Assembly (NCBI GenBank): GCA_947496235.1
Contig: CANMCE010000005.1
Span: 248,001-312,000 of the forward strand
Length of the DNA: 64,000 bases
Direction of reading: 5' to 3'
Origin: an uncultured Glaciecola sp.
GTDB lineage: Bacteria; Pseudomonadota; Gammaproteobacteria; Enterobacterales; Alteromonadaceae
Shown here: in pieces, positions 25,087 to 34,560 of the stretch
Layout: every line of letters begins with the position of its first letter
Numbering within the stretch: position 1 is the stretch's first letter
The notes under the pieces: model-generated
The model's database searches: none
The model's input: only the letters and a program-made list of their open reading frames with translations
What the model was told of the DNA's origin: nothing
Made by a program: the position numbers and the translations under genes

Positions 25087-26949
25087 ATGCAGTTAGCAGG
25101 AATCGATATCGCCATTATTCTGGCATATTTAGTCGCTATTTTAAGTATAGGTCTACTACTTAAACGCCGCGCCGCCAAAGATCTTAGTGCGTATTATCAG
25201 GGTGGAAAAACCTTGCCTTGGTACATGTTAGGCTTATCCAATGCCTCTGGTATGTTCGATATTTCAGGAACCATGTGGTTGGTTACCTTGTTATTTGTTT
25301 ATGGGCTTAAAAGTATTTGGATACCATGGTTATGGCCTGTGTTTAACCAAGTATTTCTAATGGTGTTCCTATCCATTTGGTTGCGCCGTTCTAACGTATT
25401 AACCGGTGCAGAATGGATGCGAACCCGTTTTGGCGATAGCCAAGGCGGAAAGCTCTCACATTTTATCGTTATTCTATTTGCCATAATAAGTGTATTGGGA
25501 TTTCTCGCTTATGGATTTGTTGGTGTAGGAAAATTCGTCGAGATATTTATTCCCTACGAAACTGTTGCCCCTTATTTGCCTTTCACACTAGCGCCAGAAT
25601 TTGTACCGCATTTTTACGGCATTATCTTTACCACAATAGCAACCCTTTACGTAATGATGGGTGGCATGATGAGTATCGTATGGGCCGATGTGTTGCAATT
25701 TACGATTATGACCTTCGCATCCTTGGCAATCGGTATTATCGCTATGACACAAGTGTCACCAGAAGCGTTAAATAGCGCGGTGCCAGAAGGTTGGACAAAT
25801 CCATTTTTCGGATGGAGTTTAGAATTAGATTGGTCAGCGCTGATAGCTGAAGTCAATGACAAAATTCTCTCTGACGGTTATTCACTGTTCAGTATATTTG
25901 TCATGATGATGTTGTTTAAAGGCGTTTTAGTAAGTGCTGCTGGCCCTGCTCCCAATTATGATATGCAGAAAATACTCGCCACGCGTTCACCCAAAGAAGG
26001 CGCGTTAATGAGTGGATTCGTTTCTATTGTGTTAATGCCAATTCGCTATTTCATGATTGCAGGCTTTACCGTATTGGCCATAGTATTTTATGAGCGCTTG
26101 GATTTGATGTCAGGTGGTTCACTGGATTTTGAAAACATTCTTCCAAGTGCAATTTTGGAATTTGCACCTGTAGGCATTTTAGGTATCTTGCTCGCGGGTT
26201 TGATCTCCGCCTTTATGTCAACTTTCGCGGCTACAGTAAATGCTGCACCTGCATATTTGGTTAACGATATTTACTATCGATATATCAACCCAAATGCGTC
26301 AAACAAAACCTTAATCAGAGCAAGTTATATCGTCTCTGTTAGTGTAGTGCTAATTAGTACTGTCATTGGACTCTATGTGCAAAGTATCAATAGTATTTTG
26401 CAATGGTTGGTGTCTGGACTGTGGGGCGGTTACGTAGTATCTAACGTGCTCAAATGGTATTGGTGGCGACTCAACGGCTTGGGTTATTTCTACGGCATGT
26501 TAGCAGGAATAGTCGGGGCTCTCGTTCTGCCACCTGTCGCCGGCGCCTTGTTCCCAGAATTGAGCTCGGATCTTCTGCCTCTAACAGTGTTCCCTGTGTT
26601 GTTAGTAATATCAGGTTTTATCTGCATCATGGTCAGTATCAAAACTGATTCTGATGATATCGAAGTACTTAAATCCTTCTATAAAACGGTCAAGCCCTGG
26701 GGCTTCTGGGGACCAATAAAAGAACAGGTGATGAAGGAAGATCCATCATTTGAACCAAATAACAACTTCAAACAAGACATGTTTAATGTGCTAACAGGCG
26801 TTATTGCACAAACAAGTCTGGTAGCACTCCCGATATTCATTGTGATCAAAGAATGGGGCTCACTTACAACAACTCTCGTCATTCTCGCGATAAGCGCAAT
26901 TCTGCTGAAGCGAAATTGGTACAACAAACTTGATGAAAACGCAGCATGA
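25087..26949 (+). CDS. sodium:solute symporter (SSS family), likely sugar/cellobiose transporter
   Basis: This 620-residue inner-membrane protein of the SSS/SGLT family has about 13-14 hydrophobic helices, the first of them IDIAIILAYLVAILSIGLLL. It contains the family motifs YYQGGKTLPWYMLGLSNASGMFD (helix 2 region), AYGFVGVGKFVEIF and LAGLISAFMSTFAATVNAAPAYLVNDIYYRY (Na2-site region). It is operonic with cellobiose phosphorylase, overlapping it by 4 bases (ATGA), so the simplest substrate is cellobiose or a related beta-glucoside. The substrate is inferred, not read. The ribosome site AAAAGGG is near optimal. Confidence 0.88.
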   Translation: MQLAGIDIAIILAYLVAILSIGLLLKRRAAKDLSAYYQGGKTLPWYMLGLSNASGMFDISGTMWLVTLLFVYGLKSIWIPWLWPVFNQVFLMVFLSIWLRRSNVLTGAEWMRTRFGDSQGGKLSHFIVILFAIISVLGFLAYGFVGVGKFVEIFIPYETVAPYLPFTLAPEFVPHFYGIIFTTIATLYVMMGGMMSIVWADVLQFTIMTFASLAIGIIAMTQVSPEALNSAVPEGWTNPFFGWSLELDWSALIAEVNDKILSDGYSLFSIFVMMMLFKGVLVSAAGPAPNYDMQKILATRSPKEGALMSGFVSIVLMPIRYFMIAGFTVLAIVFYERLDLMSGGSLDFENILPSAILEFAPVGILGILLAGLISAFMSTFAATVNAAPAYLVNDIYYRYINPNASNKTLIRASYIVSVSVVLISTVIGLYVQSINSILQWLVSGLWGGYVVSNVLKWYWWRLNGLGYFYGMLAGIVGALVLPPVAGALFPELSSDLLPLTVFPVLLVISGFICIMVSIKTDSDDIEVLKSFYKTVKPWGFWGPIKEQVMKEDPSFEPNNNFKQDMFNVLTGVIAQTSLVALPIFIVIKEWGSLTTTLVILAISAILLKRNWYNKLDENAA

Positions 26950-29399
26950 ATAAAGATTTAAATAAATACGGCTATTTCGATAACACTCAATATGAATATG
27001 TGATAACCAGCCCTTTTACTCCGTCACCTTGGATCAACTATCTAGGAAATGATGGCTTTCATGGGCTTATATCAAACACTGCTGGTGGTTATACTTTTTA
27101 TCGCGACCCCAAGTTTCGTCGATTAACTCGCTACAGATACAATAACGTACCTGTGGATACCGGTGGCCGTTATTTCTATCTGACCAATAATGACAAAGCT
27201 TGGTCGTTAACAGGTCGACCAATGGACACAGCATTGGATGAATATGAATGTCGCCATGGTATGGGTTACAGCAAAATATCCTCGAGCTTCCAAAATATTA
27301 AGGCCAGTGCCACTTATTTTGTACCTTTAAATACTACAGCCGAAGTCTGTATCTTAAGCCTAAAAAACACCTCTGATAGCGAACAATCTATTGGTCTGTT
27401 TTCATTTTTGGAATGGTGTTTATGGAATGCGGAAGATGATGCGGCAAACTTCCAGCGCAATCTATCAACTGGCGAAGTTGAAGTGGATGGCAGTACCTTG
27501 TATCACAAGACAGAGTTTCGTGAACGCCGTAATCATTACGCTTTTTATCATGTAAACACCGAAATCCAAGGGTTTGATACTTGTCGCGATAATTTCCTAG
27601 GGCCCTATAAAGGCATGCACAATCCTCGTGCGGTCCTAGAACGTAAATCAAACAATTCAAAAGCAAGAGGCTTTTCGCCCATTGCATCCCATCATATTGA
27701 ATTGAATTTAGCGCCTAACGAAGAAATCGAACTGGTTTTTGTGATGGGCTATTGCGAACTCGATGAAGCTCAAAAGTGGGAAAGCAAAGGTGTAATTAAT
27801 AAGGGGCCAGCGAAAGCTATGATCGCCCAGTTTGATACAGTGGAAAAAGCAAAGCAAAAGTTGCTTGAACTTAATCAATACTGGCGAACCTTGCTGAATA
27901 AATGTCTTGTTAAGACGCCAGATGAAGCCTTTGATACCAGTATTAATATTTGGAACCAATACCAAAACATGGTGACCTTCAACCTTTCCCGAAGCGCCAG
28001 TTTTTATGAAAGCGGTATAGGCCGAGGCATGGGGTTTAGAGATTCAAACCAAGATACCATCGGCTTTACACACATGGTACCAGCAAAAGTAAGAGAGAGA
28101 ATTCTCGATCTTTCGGCAACTCAAAAACCCGACGGTTCCGCATTTCACCAATATCAACCGCTAACCAAAAAGGGCAATGCGAATATAGGTGGTAACTTTA
28201 ATGACGACCCAATGTGGTTAGTCTTGTCTACGGTGAACTACATCAAAGAAACCGGTGATTTTACTATCTTGGATGAGCAAGTTCCTTATGATAATGATAT
28301 GTCAAACATGGCAAGTCACTTTGATCACCTTCAACGGGCCTTTGACCATGTTGTTAATAATTTAGGTCCTCATGGATTGCCATTAATTGGACGAGCAGAT
28401 TGGAATGACTGTTTAAATCTTAATTGTTTTTCAACCGACCCTAATGAATCTTTCCAAACTACCCAACGAGGCAAATCAGACGTTGCTGAATCTGTAATGA
28501 TTGCTGGTCAGTTTGTACTTTATGGACGTGATTTTGCTGAGCTTTGCAAGGTCACAGGGCGTCAGGAACTAGCCGATGCCTGTCTGCAACATGTTGAAAA
28601 AATGGTTGAGACTATTAAGACTCACGCATGGGACGGAGAATGGTTCTTGCGCGCTTATGATGCTAATGGTGAGAAAATCGGTTCAAATGAAAATGAAGAA
28701 GGTAAAATTTTCATTGAATCTCAAGGTTTCTGCGTAATGGCGGAAGTAGGCGTAGATGACGGTAAGGCACAGCAGGCAATGGATTCTGTGGAAAAAATGT
28801 TAGCTACTGACTACGGTATTATGTTGCAGCAACCTGCATTCAGTGAATACAACAAGTACTTAGGTGAAATATCGTCTTATCCCCCTGGATATAAAGAAAA
28901 CGCAGGTATCTTTTGTCACAATAATCCATGGATTCTGATCAGTGATGCTATGTTAGGCAATAGTGATCGTTGTTATGATTACTTTTCTCGCCTATGTCCT
29001 TCGTATTTACAAGACACTCAAGATCTTCGTCGATCTGAACCTTATGTCTATAGTCAGATGGTGGCAGGTAAAGACGCAGAGTTTCCTGGGCAAGCTAAGA
29101 ATTCATGGTTAACAGGTACAGCCGCATGGTGTTACTATGCTGCAGTACAATACATACTCGGTATTCGGCCAGACTATCATGGTCTAGTAATCGCGCCTTC
29201 TATCCCATCTTCTTGGGATAAAGTGGAGGTGCATCGTGAGTATAGAGATGCTACTTACGACATAGAAATTGTGCGCCGGACAACGGGTAAAATAAACAAT
29301 ATAGTAGTGGAAGTTGACGGAGTGAAGATGAAAGATAATCTTATTCCTTATGATTTATTTCATAACCATCACTCTGTACGAGTCACTTTACTCGATTAA
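26946..29399 (+). CDS. cellobiose phosphorylase (GH94)
   Basis: This 817-residue cytosolic enzyme has the typical length of cellobiose phosphorylase (about 820). It phosphorolyses cellobiose to glucose-1-phosphate and glucose, conserving a phosphate bond. The N-terminal beta-sandwich (MNKDLNKYGYFDNTQYEY, SPFTPSPWINYLG) and the (alpha/alpha)6 barrel are recognisable. The catalytic acid lies in GRADWNDCLNL at Asp488; MGFRDSNQD forms the sugar subsite; the C-terminal part has LTGTAAWCYYAAVQYILGIRPDY. I prefer cellobiose over laminaribiose phosphorylase by overall resemblance. It is in one operon with the symporter and GH5. Confidence 0.9.
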   Translation: MNKDLNKYGYFDNTQYEYVITSPFTPSPWINYLGNDGFHGLISNTAGGYTFYRDPKFRRLTRYRYNNVPVDTGGRYFYLTNNDKAWSLTGRPMDTALDEYECRHGMGYSKISSSFQNIKASATYFVPLNTTAEVCILSLKNTSDSEQSIGLFSFLEWCLWNAEDDAANFQRNLSTGEVEVDGSTLYHKTEFRERRNHYAFYHVNTEIQGFDTCRDNFLGPYKGMHNPRAVLERKSNNSKARGFSPIASHHIELNLAPNEEIELVFVMGYCELDEAQKWESKGVINKGPAKAMIAQFDTVEKAKQKLLELNQYWRTLLNKCLVKTPDEAFDTSINIWNQYQNMVTFNLSRSASFYESGIGRGMGFRDSNQDTIGFTHMVPAKVRERILDLSATQKPDGSAFHQYQPLTKKGNANIGGNFNDDPMWLVLSTVNYIKETGDFTILDEQVPYDNDMSNMASHFDHLQRAFDHVVNNLGPHGLPLIGRADWNDCLNLNCFSTDPNESFQTTQRGKSDVAESVMIAGQFVLYGRDFAELCKVTGRQELADACLQHVEKMVETIKTHAWDGEWFLRAYDANGEKIGSNENEEGKIFIESQGFCVMAEVGVDDGKAQQAMDSVEKMLATDYGIMLQQPAFSEYNKYLGEISSYPPGYKENAGIFCHNNPWILISDAMLGNSDRCYDYFSRLCPSYLQDTQDLRRSEPYVYSQMVAGKDAEFPGQAKNSWLTGTAAWCYYAAVQYILGIRPDYHGLVIAPSIPSSWDKVEVHREYRDATYDIEIVRRTTGKINNIVVEVDGVKMKDNLIPYDLFHNHHSVRVTLLD

Positions 29400-29413
29400 C
29401 AAGAGAGCACAAT

Positions 29414-30502
29414 ATGTTGAATCTACCAAAGGCAATGATAGTGTTTTGGGGGTTGAGTTACGCAGCCTTTGGCTGCGTTTCTGTGTCTCCCAATATTATA
29501 CAAGACCCAACTCTCCACTCTTCAACAGCCTTTGATAGTGCTCAGTTAATAAAACAGAACAAAATAGCCATTCAAGCAAATCGTTTCATAGATGAACACA
29601 ATGAGACCTTCGTTTTTAAAGGCTTTAACATTGCTTCTCCAGAAAAATTGATCAAAGACGGGAAATGGGACAAAGCCATATTTGCAGAAATCAAACGCTG
29701 GGGAGCAAATACCGTTAGATTGCCGGTGCACCCAATAGGATGGCGCAGATACGGTGAAGATGAATATCTGAAATTAATCGATCAAGCCGTAGTTTGGGCA
29801 AATGAATTGGATCTTTATTTAATAATTGATTGGCATTCAATTGGATATTTGCTCAATGAAACCTTTCAAAATCCAATCTATGAAACAACAGTAGAAGAGA
29901 CCTTAAGGTTTTGGCAATTGGTCGCTAGGCGCTATGCCAATATTCCTACCCTAGCTGCTTATGAAATCTTTAATGAACCTACTGATAAACATAGTAAAAC
30001 CGGACGGGAAAACTGGGCTGAATGGAAAGCATTCAACGAGCGAGCTATCGATATTATTCAGGCGTTTGATGATCAAACTATAATCTTAGTGGCTGGGTTT
30101 AATTGGGCCTATGAACTCAAAAACGCTAAGCAAGCTCCCATCGAACGAACCGGGGTAGGCTATGTGTCTCATCCCTATCCGCAAAAAGAGAGACCTAATC
30201 CAAGAACAAAAGAAGCCTTATTTAAACGCTGGACAGCAGCATGGGGTATTTTGGCAGAGGATTATCCGATTATTTTAACAGAATTGGGTTGGGTCGCAGA
30301 AGATGGGCACGGTGCTCATATCCCGGTGATTGATGATGGCAGTTATGGCCCTTACATCATGGAATACATACAACAAAACGGGCTTTCATGGACCGCTTGG
30401 TGCTTTGATCCCAATTGGTCGCCGACCATAATTCAGGATTGGTCATATACACCGACAGAACAAGGGGAGTTTTTCAAGCAGGTGCTAGCCGACCAACAGT
30501 AA
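29414..30502 (+). CDS. GH5-family glycoside hydrolase, lipoprotein
   Basis: This 362-residue protein has a lipoprotein signal (WGLSYAAFGCVS, Cys21) and then a GH5 beta/alpha barrel. The motifs in order are WGANTVRLPVHP (Arg), LYLIIDWHSIG (His), AAYEIFNEPTD (acid/base Glu) and IILTELGWVAED (nucleophile Glu). An outer-membrane or periplasmic endo-beta-glucanase would supply cellobiose to the downstream pathway; specificity is inferred from the operon. It starts 14 bases after the GH94 stop and ends 2 bases before the convergent LacI gene's stop, with no visible terminator between them. Confidence 0.85.
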   Translation: MLNLPKAMIVFWGLSYAAFGCVSVSPNIIQDPTLHSSTAFDSAQLIKQNKIAIQANRFIDEHNETFVFKGFNIASPEKLIKDGKWDKAIFAEIKRWGANTVRLPVHPIGWRRYGEDEYLKLIDQAVVWANELDLYLIIDWHSIGYLLNETFQNPIYETTVEETLRFWQLVARRYANIPTLAAYEIFNEPTDKHSKTGRENWAEWKAFNERAIDIIQAFDDQTIILVAGFNWAYELKNAKQAPIERTGVGYVSHPYPQKERPNPRTKEALFKRWTAAWGILAEDYPIILTELGWVAEDGHGAHIPVIDDGSYGPYIMEYIQQNGLSWTAWCFDPNWSPTIIQDWSYTPTEQGEFFKQVLADQQ

Positions 30503-30504
30503 CA

Positions 30505-31512
30505 TCAAGTCCCTGCTTTAGGTGCGGCTGTGCTTTGTCGCACCACGAGTTCAAAAGGCAATTGCATGACTTTTTGTTCCGGCTGTTGCCCTTTCATTAA
30601 TTTAAGCAAGGTTTTCATACATTGCCGCCCTAGAGCTTCTAAGGGTTGCTTAATGGTAGTTAGTTTTGGCGACATTAAACTGGCATAGCTGATATCATCG
30701 AAACCAATGATCGACATATCCTGAGGGATGTTATATTCGTTTTCTCTTAACGTGTTCATGGCGCCTATGGCCATGTCATCACTAAAACAAAATACCGCCG
30801 TTGGTCGACTTTTCAATTTTAATAATTTTTCCATAGCCGCAATACCTGATTCGACACCATAGTCACCAGTAATAATGTATTTTTCATCAATGGGAATATC
30901 GGCTTTTTGTAAGGCCTTTTTATAACCCGCTAATCGATCTCTGGTACTAGGTGTTAAGCTAGGGCCCTTAATAGCGGCTATTTTTGTGTGCCCCAAGGAA
31001 ATTAAATGTTCAACAGCAGTTATTGCACCGGCTTCATTATCAATGGTAACTTTACATACATCAGCATGATCAATTTCCTCACATGAATTCACTATGGCAG
31101 GAAGCTTGGTTAAATTTCCAAGTTCAAAAGGTAATCTGGGAGTAAAAACCAATATGCCATCAGCTTGCCCTGATAATACCATCTCTCCATAATGACGTTC
31201 GCGTTCTTCACTGTTTTGAGTATCACCTAGCAACACAGAATATCCTGCATCCATAGCTTCTCGCTCAATCGCGCGAATTATACTGGCATTTACTTGGTTA
31301 GTAATATCAGGCATTACTACCACCACATTGCCACTCTTTTGGGTACGTAAACTGGCACCAAATCTATTGGGTTTGTAGCCAGTAGCATTAACGGCTTCCA
31401 TCACCTTAGAGCGGGTATTTTCGGTGACAAGTTCAGGGTTTGATAAGGTGCGTGATACAGTTGCAGATGAAACACCTGCTTTTTTTGCAACATCTTTAAT
31501 GCCGATTTTCAT
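30505..31512 (-). CDS. LacI-family transcriptional repressor, CytR-like
   Basis: This 335-residue regulator has an N-terminal HTH (IKDVAKKAGVSSATVSRTLSN, residues about 4-24), a hinge helix region (NRFGASLRTQKS) and a periplasmic-binding-protein-like effector domain. Sequence details (VVVMPDITNQVNASIIRAIEREA, PTAVFCFSDDMAIGAMNTL, LSIIGFDDISYA) resemble CytR. Its position converging on the SSS-GH94-GH5 operon and the TGTAAACGTTTACA operator upstream of that operon argue that it represses the operon until a sugar binds. A GAAAACGATTTC motif (31545-31556) just upstream suggests autoregulation. Confidence 0.87.
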   Translation of the reverse strand: MKIGIKDVAKKAGVSSATVSRTLSNPELVTENTRSKVMEAVNATGYKPNRFGASLRTQKSGNVVVVMPDITNQVNASIIRAIEREAMDAGYSVLLGDTQNSEERERHYGEMVLSGQADGILVFTPRLPFELGNLTKLPAIVNSCEEIDHADVCKVTIDNEAGAITAVEHLISLGHTKIAAIKGPSLTPSTRDRLAGYKKALQKADIPIDEKYIITGDYGVESGIAAMEKLLKLKSRPTAVFCFSDDMAIGAMNTLRENEYNIPQDMSIIGFDDISYASLMSPKLTTIKQPLEALGRQCMKTLLKLMKGQQPEQKVMQLPFELVVRQSTAAPKAGT

Positions 31513-31544
31513 TCATACCACTCTGTTTGCGGGTTGCTCTATGC

Positions 31545-31556
31545 GAAAACGATTTC
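31545..31556. promoter_or_regulatory. candidate LacI-type operator (autoregulatory)
   Basis: GAAAACGATTTC is a near-palindrome centred on CG (one mismatched pair) 33 bases upstream of the LacI-type gene's start codon. It is the usual place for autoregulation. Differs from the 25026 operator, so it may belong to another LacI protein. Confidence 0.4.
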
Positions 31557-31658
31557 AAAATCATCTGAATTACAGATATTAAAAAAGGACTAAAGCCATC
31601 TTGGCGACAATAATAGCCGAATTTATGTTAATAAAGGGAGATTTTTTTGCAATTATTT

Positions 31659-31672
31659 TGTAATCGGTTTCA
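31659..31672. promoter_or_regulatory. candidate LacI-type operator, distal
   Basis: TGTAATCGGTTTCA is an imperfect CG-centred palindrome: its left half resembles TGTAA of the 25026 site and its right half resembles GTTTCA operators. It lies 147 bases upstream of the LacI-type gene. Weak. Confidence 0.3.
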
Positions 31673-31840
31673 TCTTTTCAGTTGACGATAATTTTAGAGG
31701 TACCAAGTGAGCTATCGCCTTTGCTAAAAGTCTTTCAACTGTTACCTTGTTATTTCCTGTTACTTAGATACCATATCAATAAAGACATTCTTGCTAATTT
31801 ATCGCATACTATTGGGCCAATTAACTAGGCAGTAATTTCT

Positions 31841-34510
31841 GTGGCAACCGAAAATAATTCTTCTAACATTGAAAAACTCCATATTCCTCCGCACAGCATA
31901 GAGGCGGAACAATCTGTTTTAGGGTCTTTGATGATCTCCGCAGATGCTTGGGATAAAGTCGCTGATCTTATTGTTGCCGAAGATTTCTACAATCACGCCC
32001 ATAGAGTTATATATCGTGGCATTATTAGGCTAATTAATAACAATAAATCGGTCGACATCGTCACTTTAAAAACAGAACTTGAAGCGCATAACGAACTAGA
32101 CGCCGCAGGTGGATACGCCTATTTAATCGAACTAGCCAAGAATACGCCAAGTGCCGCCAACGTCGCCGCTTATGCCAATGCAATTCGTGAACGGGCAGTG
32201 ATAAGAGAACTGATTGGCGTCGCCCATGATATCGCAGATGTAGGGTTTAACCCTGAAGGTCGCGAAGCTAAAGAAGTATTAGACTATGCAGAGACAAAAG
32301 TATTTGAAATTGCAGAAAAGCGTACTTCTTCTAGCGAAGGGCCGGTGGATGTAAAAAGCGTCCTTAAAAAGACTGTTGATAGACTCGATGAGTTAGCTAA
32401 ACAAGACCAAGAAGTTACTGGCGTATCCTCTGGTTACACCGACTTAGATAAGATGACCAGTGGATTGCAACGCTCAGATCTCATAATCGTTGCAGCCAGA
32501 CCATCAATGGGGAAATGTATCGTTAGTGGCTCACAGCTGGTAAATCCTGAGACAGGTGCGTTGCAAAGCATAGATCACATGGTTGAAAACAAAATATCAG
32601 GGGTTAGTGCGCTTAATCATGACTTTAGCATGCAAAAAGCAAAAGCGTCGCATTTTGTGGATGACGGGATAAAACCTGTGTTTAAAATCACTACAGCTTT
32701 GGGCAAAGTGATTGAAACTACTCTTACACATCCGTTTTTAAGTGGTAACGGCTGGCAACCTCTAGCTAAGTTGTCGTCTGGGGATAAAATCGCAGTGCCG
32801 CGCGCTATGCCCATTTTTGGTAATAAAAAAATATCTACGTCTTTGCTATCAACTTTGGGATTCCTAGTGACTGGCAGAGTTAACGCTAAAGGCGATTGCT
32901 TTGTCTTTAATAATAGAAAAGCCGCTCAATTGGCTCAACAGGCGTTTGCTGAATCTTCAGGTCAACCTTTGAACTTAGTAAAAACCTCTACCGGTTTTGC
33001 GCTTTCCATTAAAGCCTCTGTAGCGCCGTTAAAAAAAGTAAAAAACCTTTGCGCTTGGATGCAGCAACTGGCTCATCAAACTGTTGCCCCTTTAATCAGC
33101 CAGCAAGCTCAGTTTTTTTCCGGCAATGACCTAGCTTTGGGTGCCGATTTGGTACCCTTTACTGTAGAAACGGTTTCTACTAAAACGACCAAAGAAGTTC
33201 TTGATCTTCAATCACTGCCGCAGCAAGTCTTTGAATTAACAAAAGATCAATTAGAAAAGTTATTAACAAGCATTTTTTCAGCTTGTGCACAGGTGCAAGT
33301 CGAGAATCAGATAGCAATAAACCTGAGATTGAAAAATCAAGGTTTGGCACGCCAAATTCAGCACCTGTTATTGCGATTTGGCATAGTTGCTCACTACGTT
33401 GAAGTAGAAAATTCTCACCAAATTTGTTTACGACATCATGAAAGTTTATTAGTCGCTTTGTCTACCTTTAGTATTGCAGGTCAGGAACATCTCTGTCAGC
33501 AAGCGTTAGAGACTTTGAGAACAAGTAGAAAATGTAGTTTGCAAGAAAGTTTACCAGCAAGTTTAACTGTTTATGCTGACCAAATAGCTCAAGAAGCAGG
33601 TCTGCCCACAGGCATAAATAGCTTACATCAGTTGCAAGGGCTGGCGACTAGGCTAAACGACGAATATCTGAATCAAATGGCCAACGCCGATATCTACTGG
33701 GATGAAATAAAAAGCATAGAATTTACAGGTCACAAGCAGGTATATGATCTAACTGTGCCAGAGCTACACAATTTTATAGCGCAAGACATATGCGTACATA
33801 ACACTACCTTTGCCATGAACCTGTGTGAAAATGCCATGATGATGCAGGATAAACCTGTATTGGTATTTTCCTTGGAGATGCCTTCAGAGCAGATCATGAT
33901 GAGGATGCTGGCCTCTTTAAGCCGAGTCAATCAAACCAGTATCCGAACTGCGAAACTTGCTGATACGGATTGGGCTAGATTGCAGCAAACCATGAAAGAG
34001 TTGCACGACAAAGATAACCTCTATATTGATGACAGTTCCGGGCTAACGCCAATGGAATTGCGCACTAGAGCGCGTAAACTTGCCAGGGAGCGTGGTGGTT
34101 TATCCTTAATCATGGTGGACTATTTACAATTAATGCGAGTGCCAAGTTTATCTGATAACCGAACCTTAGAAATTGCGGAAATTTCTCGCTCACTCAAAGC
34201 ACTAGCAAAAGAACTGGAAGTGCCAGTTGTTGCATTGTCTCAGTTAAATCGTGGCTTGGAACAAAGGGCTGATAAGCGTCCTATTAACTCAGATTTACGT
34301 GAATCTGGCTCTATTGAGCAGGATGCCGACTTAATCATGTTTATTTACCGCGATGAGGTATACCATGAAAATTCAGAATATAAGGGTATTGCTGAAATTA
34401 TCATTGGTAAGCAGCGTAACGGACCCATAGGTACCTGTAGATTGACTTTCCAAGGACAATTTTCCCGCTTTGACAACTATGCGGGACCCGCCTTCGAAGA
34501 TGAATACTAG
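31841..34510 (+). CDS. dnaB: replicative DNA helicase DnaB containing an in-frame intein
   Basis: This 889-codon frame starts with GTG at 31841. Extein residues 1-225 and 655-889 together make a normal 460-residue DnaB: the N-terminal primase-interacting domain (PPHSIEAEQSVLGSLM), Walker A ARPSMGK-TT (split by the intein), Walker B LIMVDYLQLM, and the C-terminal motor motifs (GSIEQDADLIMFIYRDEVY). The helicase is the ring-shaped hexamer that unwinds DNA at the fork, loaded with DnaC/DciA. The intein (226-654) must splice out before the P-loop can bind ATP, so helicase activity depends on splicing. Confidence 0.95.
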   Translation: MATENNSSNIEKLHIPPHSIEAEQSVLGSLMISADAWDKVADLIVAEDFYNHAHRVIYRGIIRLINNNKSVDIVTLKTELEAHNELDAAGGYAYLIELAKNTPSAANVAAYANAIRERAVIRELIGVAHDIADVGFNPEGREAKEVLDYAETKVFEIAEKRTSSSEGPVDVKSVLKKTVDRLDELAKQDQEVTGVSSGYTDLDKMTSGLQRSDLIIVAARPSMGKCIVSGSQLVNPETGALQSIDHMVENKISGVSALNHDFSMQKAKASHFVDDGIKPVFKITTALGKVIETTLTHPFLSGNGWQPLAKLSSGDKIAVPRAMPIFGNKKISTSLLSTLGFLVTGRVNAKGDCFVFNNRKAAQLAQQAFAESSGQPLNLVKTSTGFALSIKASVAPLKKVKNLCAWMQQLAHQTVAPLISQQAQFFSGNDLALGADLVPFTVETVSTKTTKEVLDLQSLPQQVFELTKDQLEKLLTSIFSACAQVQVENQIAINLRLKNQGLARQIQHLLLRFGIVAHYVEVENSHQICLRHHESLLVALSTFSIAGQEHLCQQALETLRTSRKCSLQESLPASLTVYADQIAQEAGLPTGINSLHQLQGLATRLNDEYLNQMANADIYWDEIKSIEFTGHKQVYDLTVPELHNFIAQDICVHNTTFAMNLCENAMMMQDKPVLVFSLEMPSEQIMMRMLASLSRVNQTSIRTAKLADTDWARLQQTMKELHDKDNLYIDDSSGLTPMELRTRARKLARERGGLSLIMVDYLQLMRVPSLSDNRTLEIAEISRSLKALAKELEVPVVALSQLNRGLEQRADKRPINSDLRESGSIEQDADLIMFIYRDEVYHENSEYKGIAEIIIGKQRNGPIGTCRLTFQGQFSRFDNYAGPAFEDEY
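32516..33802 (+). other. intein within dnaB (429 residues), degenerate homing endonuclease
   Basis: The intein begins at Cys226 (CIVSGSQL, block A) and ends at Asn654 with HN before the +1 Thr655, at the Walker A P-loop between GK and T, a recurrent DnaB insertion site. Block B is THPFLSGNGWQPLAKL with the conserved T-x-x-H (TLTH). Block F/G is VYDLTVPELHNFIAQDICVHN. The middle resembles a LAGLIDADG endonuclease, but both catalytic acids seem lost: the first motif reads LGFLVTGR and the second IFSACAQV, where LIGDG and FxADG are expected. QHLLLRFGIVA, the downstream hallmark, is retained. I infer splicing-competent but endonuclease-dead. Confidence 0.9.
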
Positions 34511-34516
34511 AAACAA

Positions 34517-34544
34517 AAAAGGCAGATGTAATCATCTGCCTTTT
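34517..34544. terminator. bidirectional terminator between dnaB and the OmpA-family gene
   Basis: AAAAGGCAGATG - TAAT - CATCTGCCTTTT is a perfect 12-bp inverted repeat with A/T flanks on both sides, so it can work for dnaB (+) and the convergent OmpA-type gene (-). Confidence 0.88.
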
Positions 34545-34560
34545 GCTTAGTTTGAGTATT

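Larger units (their letters stand above)
31513..31840. other. 328-base divergent region between the LacI-type gene and dnaB
   Basis: This region holds two candidate LacI-type sites (31545-31556 and 31659-31672; listed separately). The rest is AT-rich. It must contain the dnaB promoter, but no clear -35/-10 stands out to me. I see no tRNA or small gene. Confidence 0.5.
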
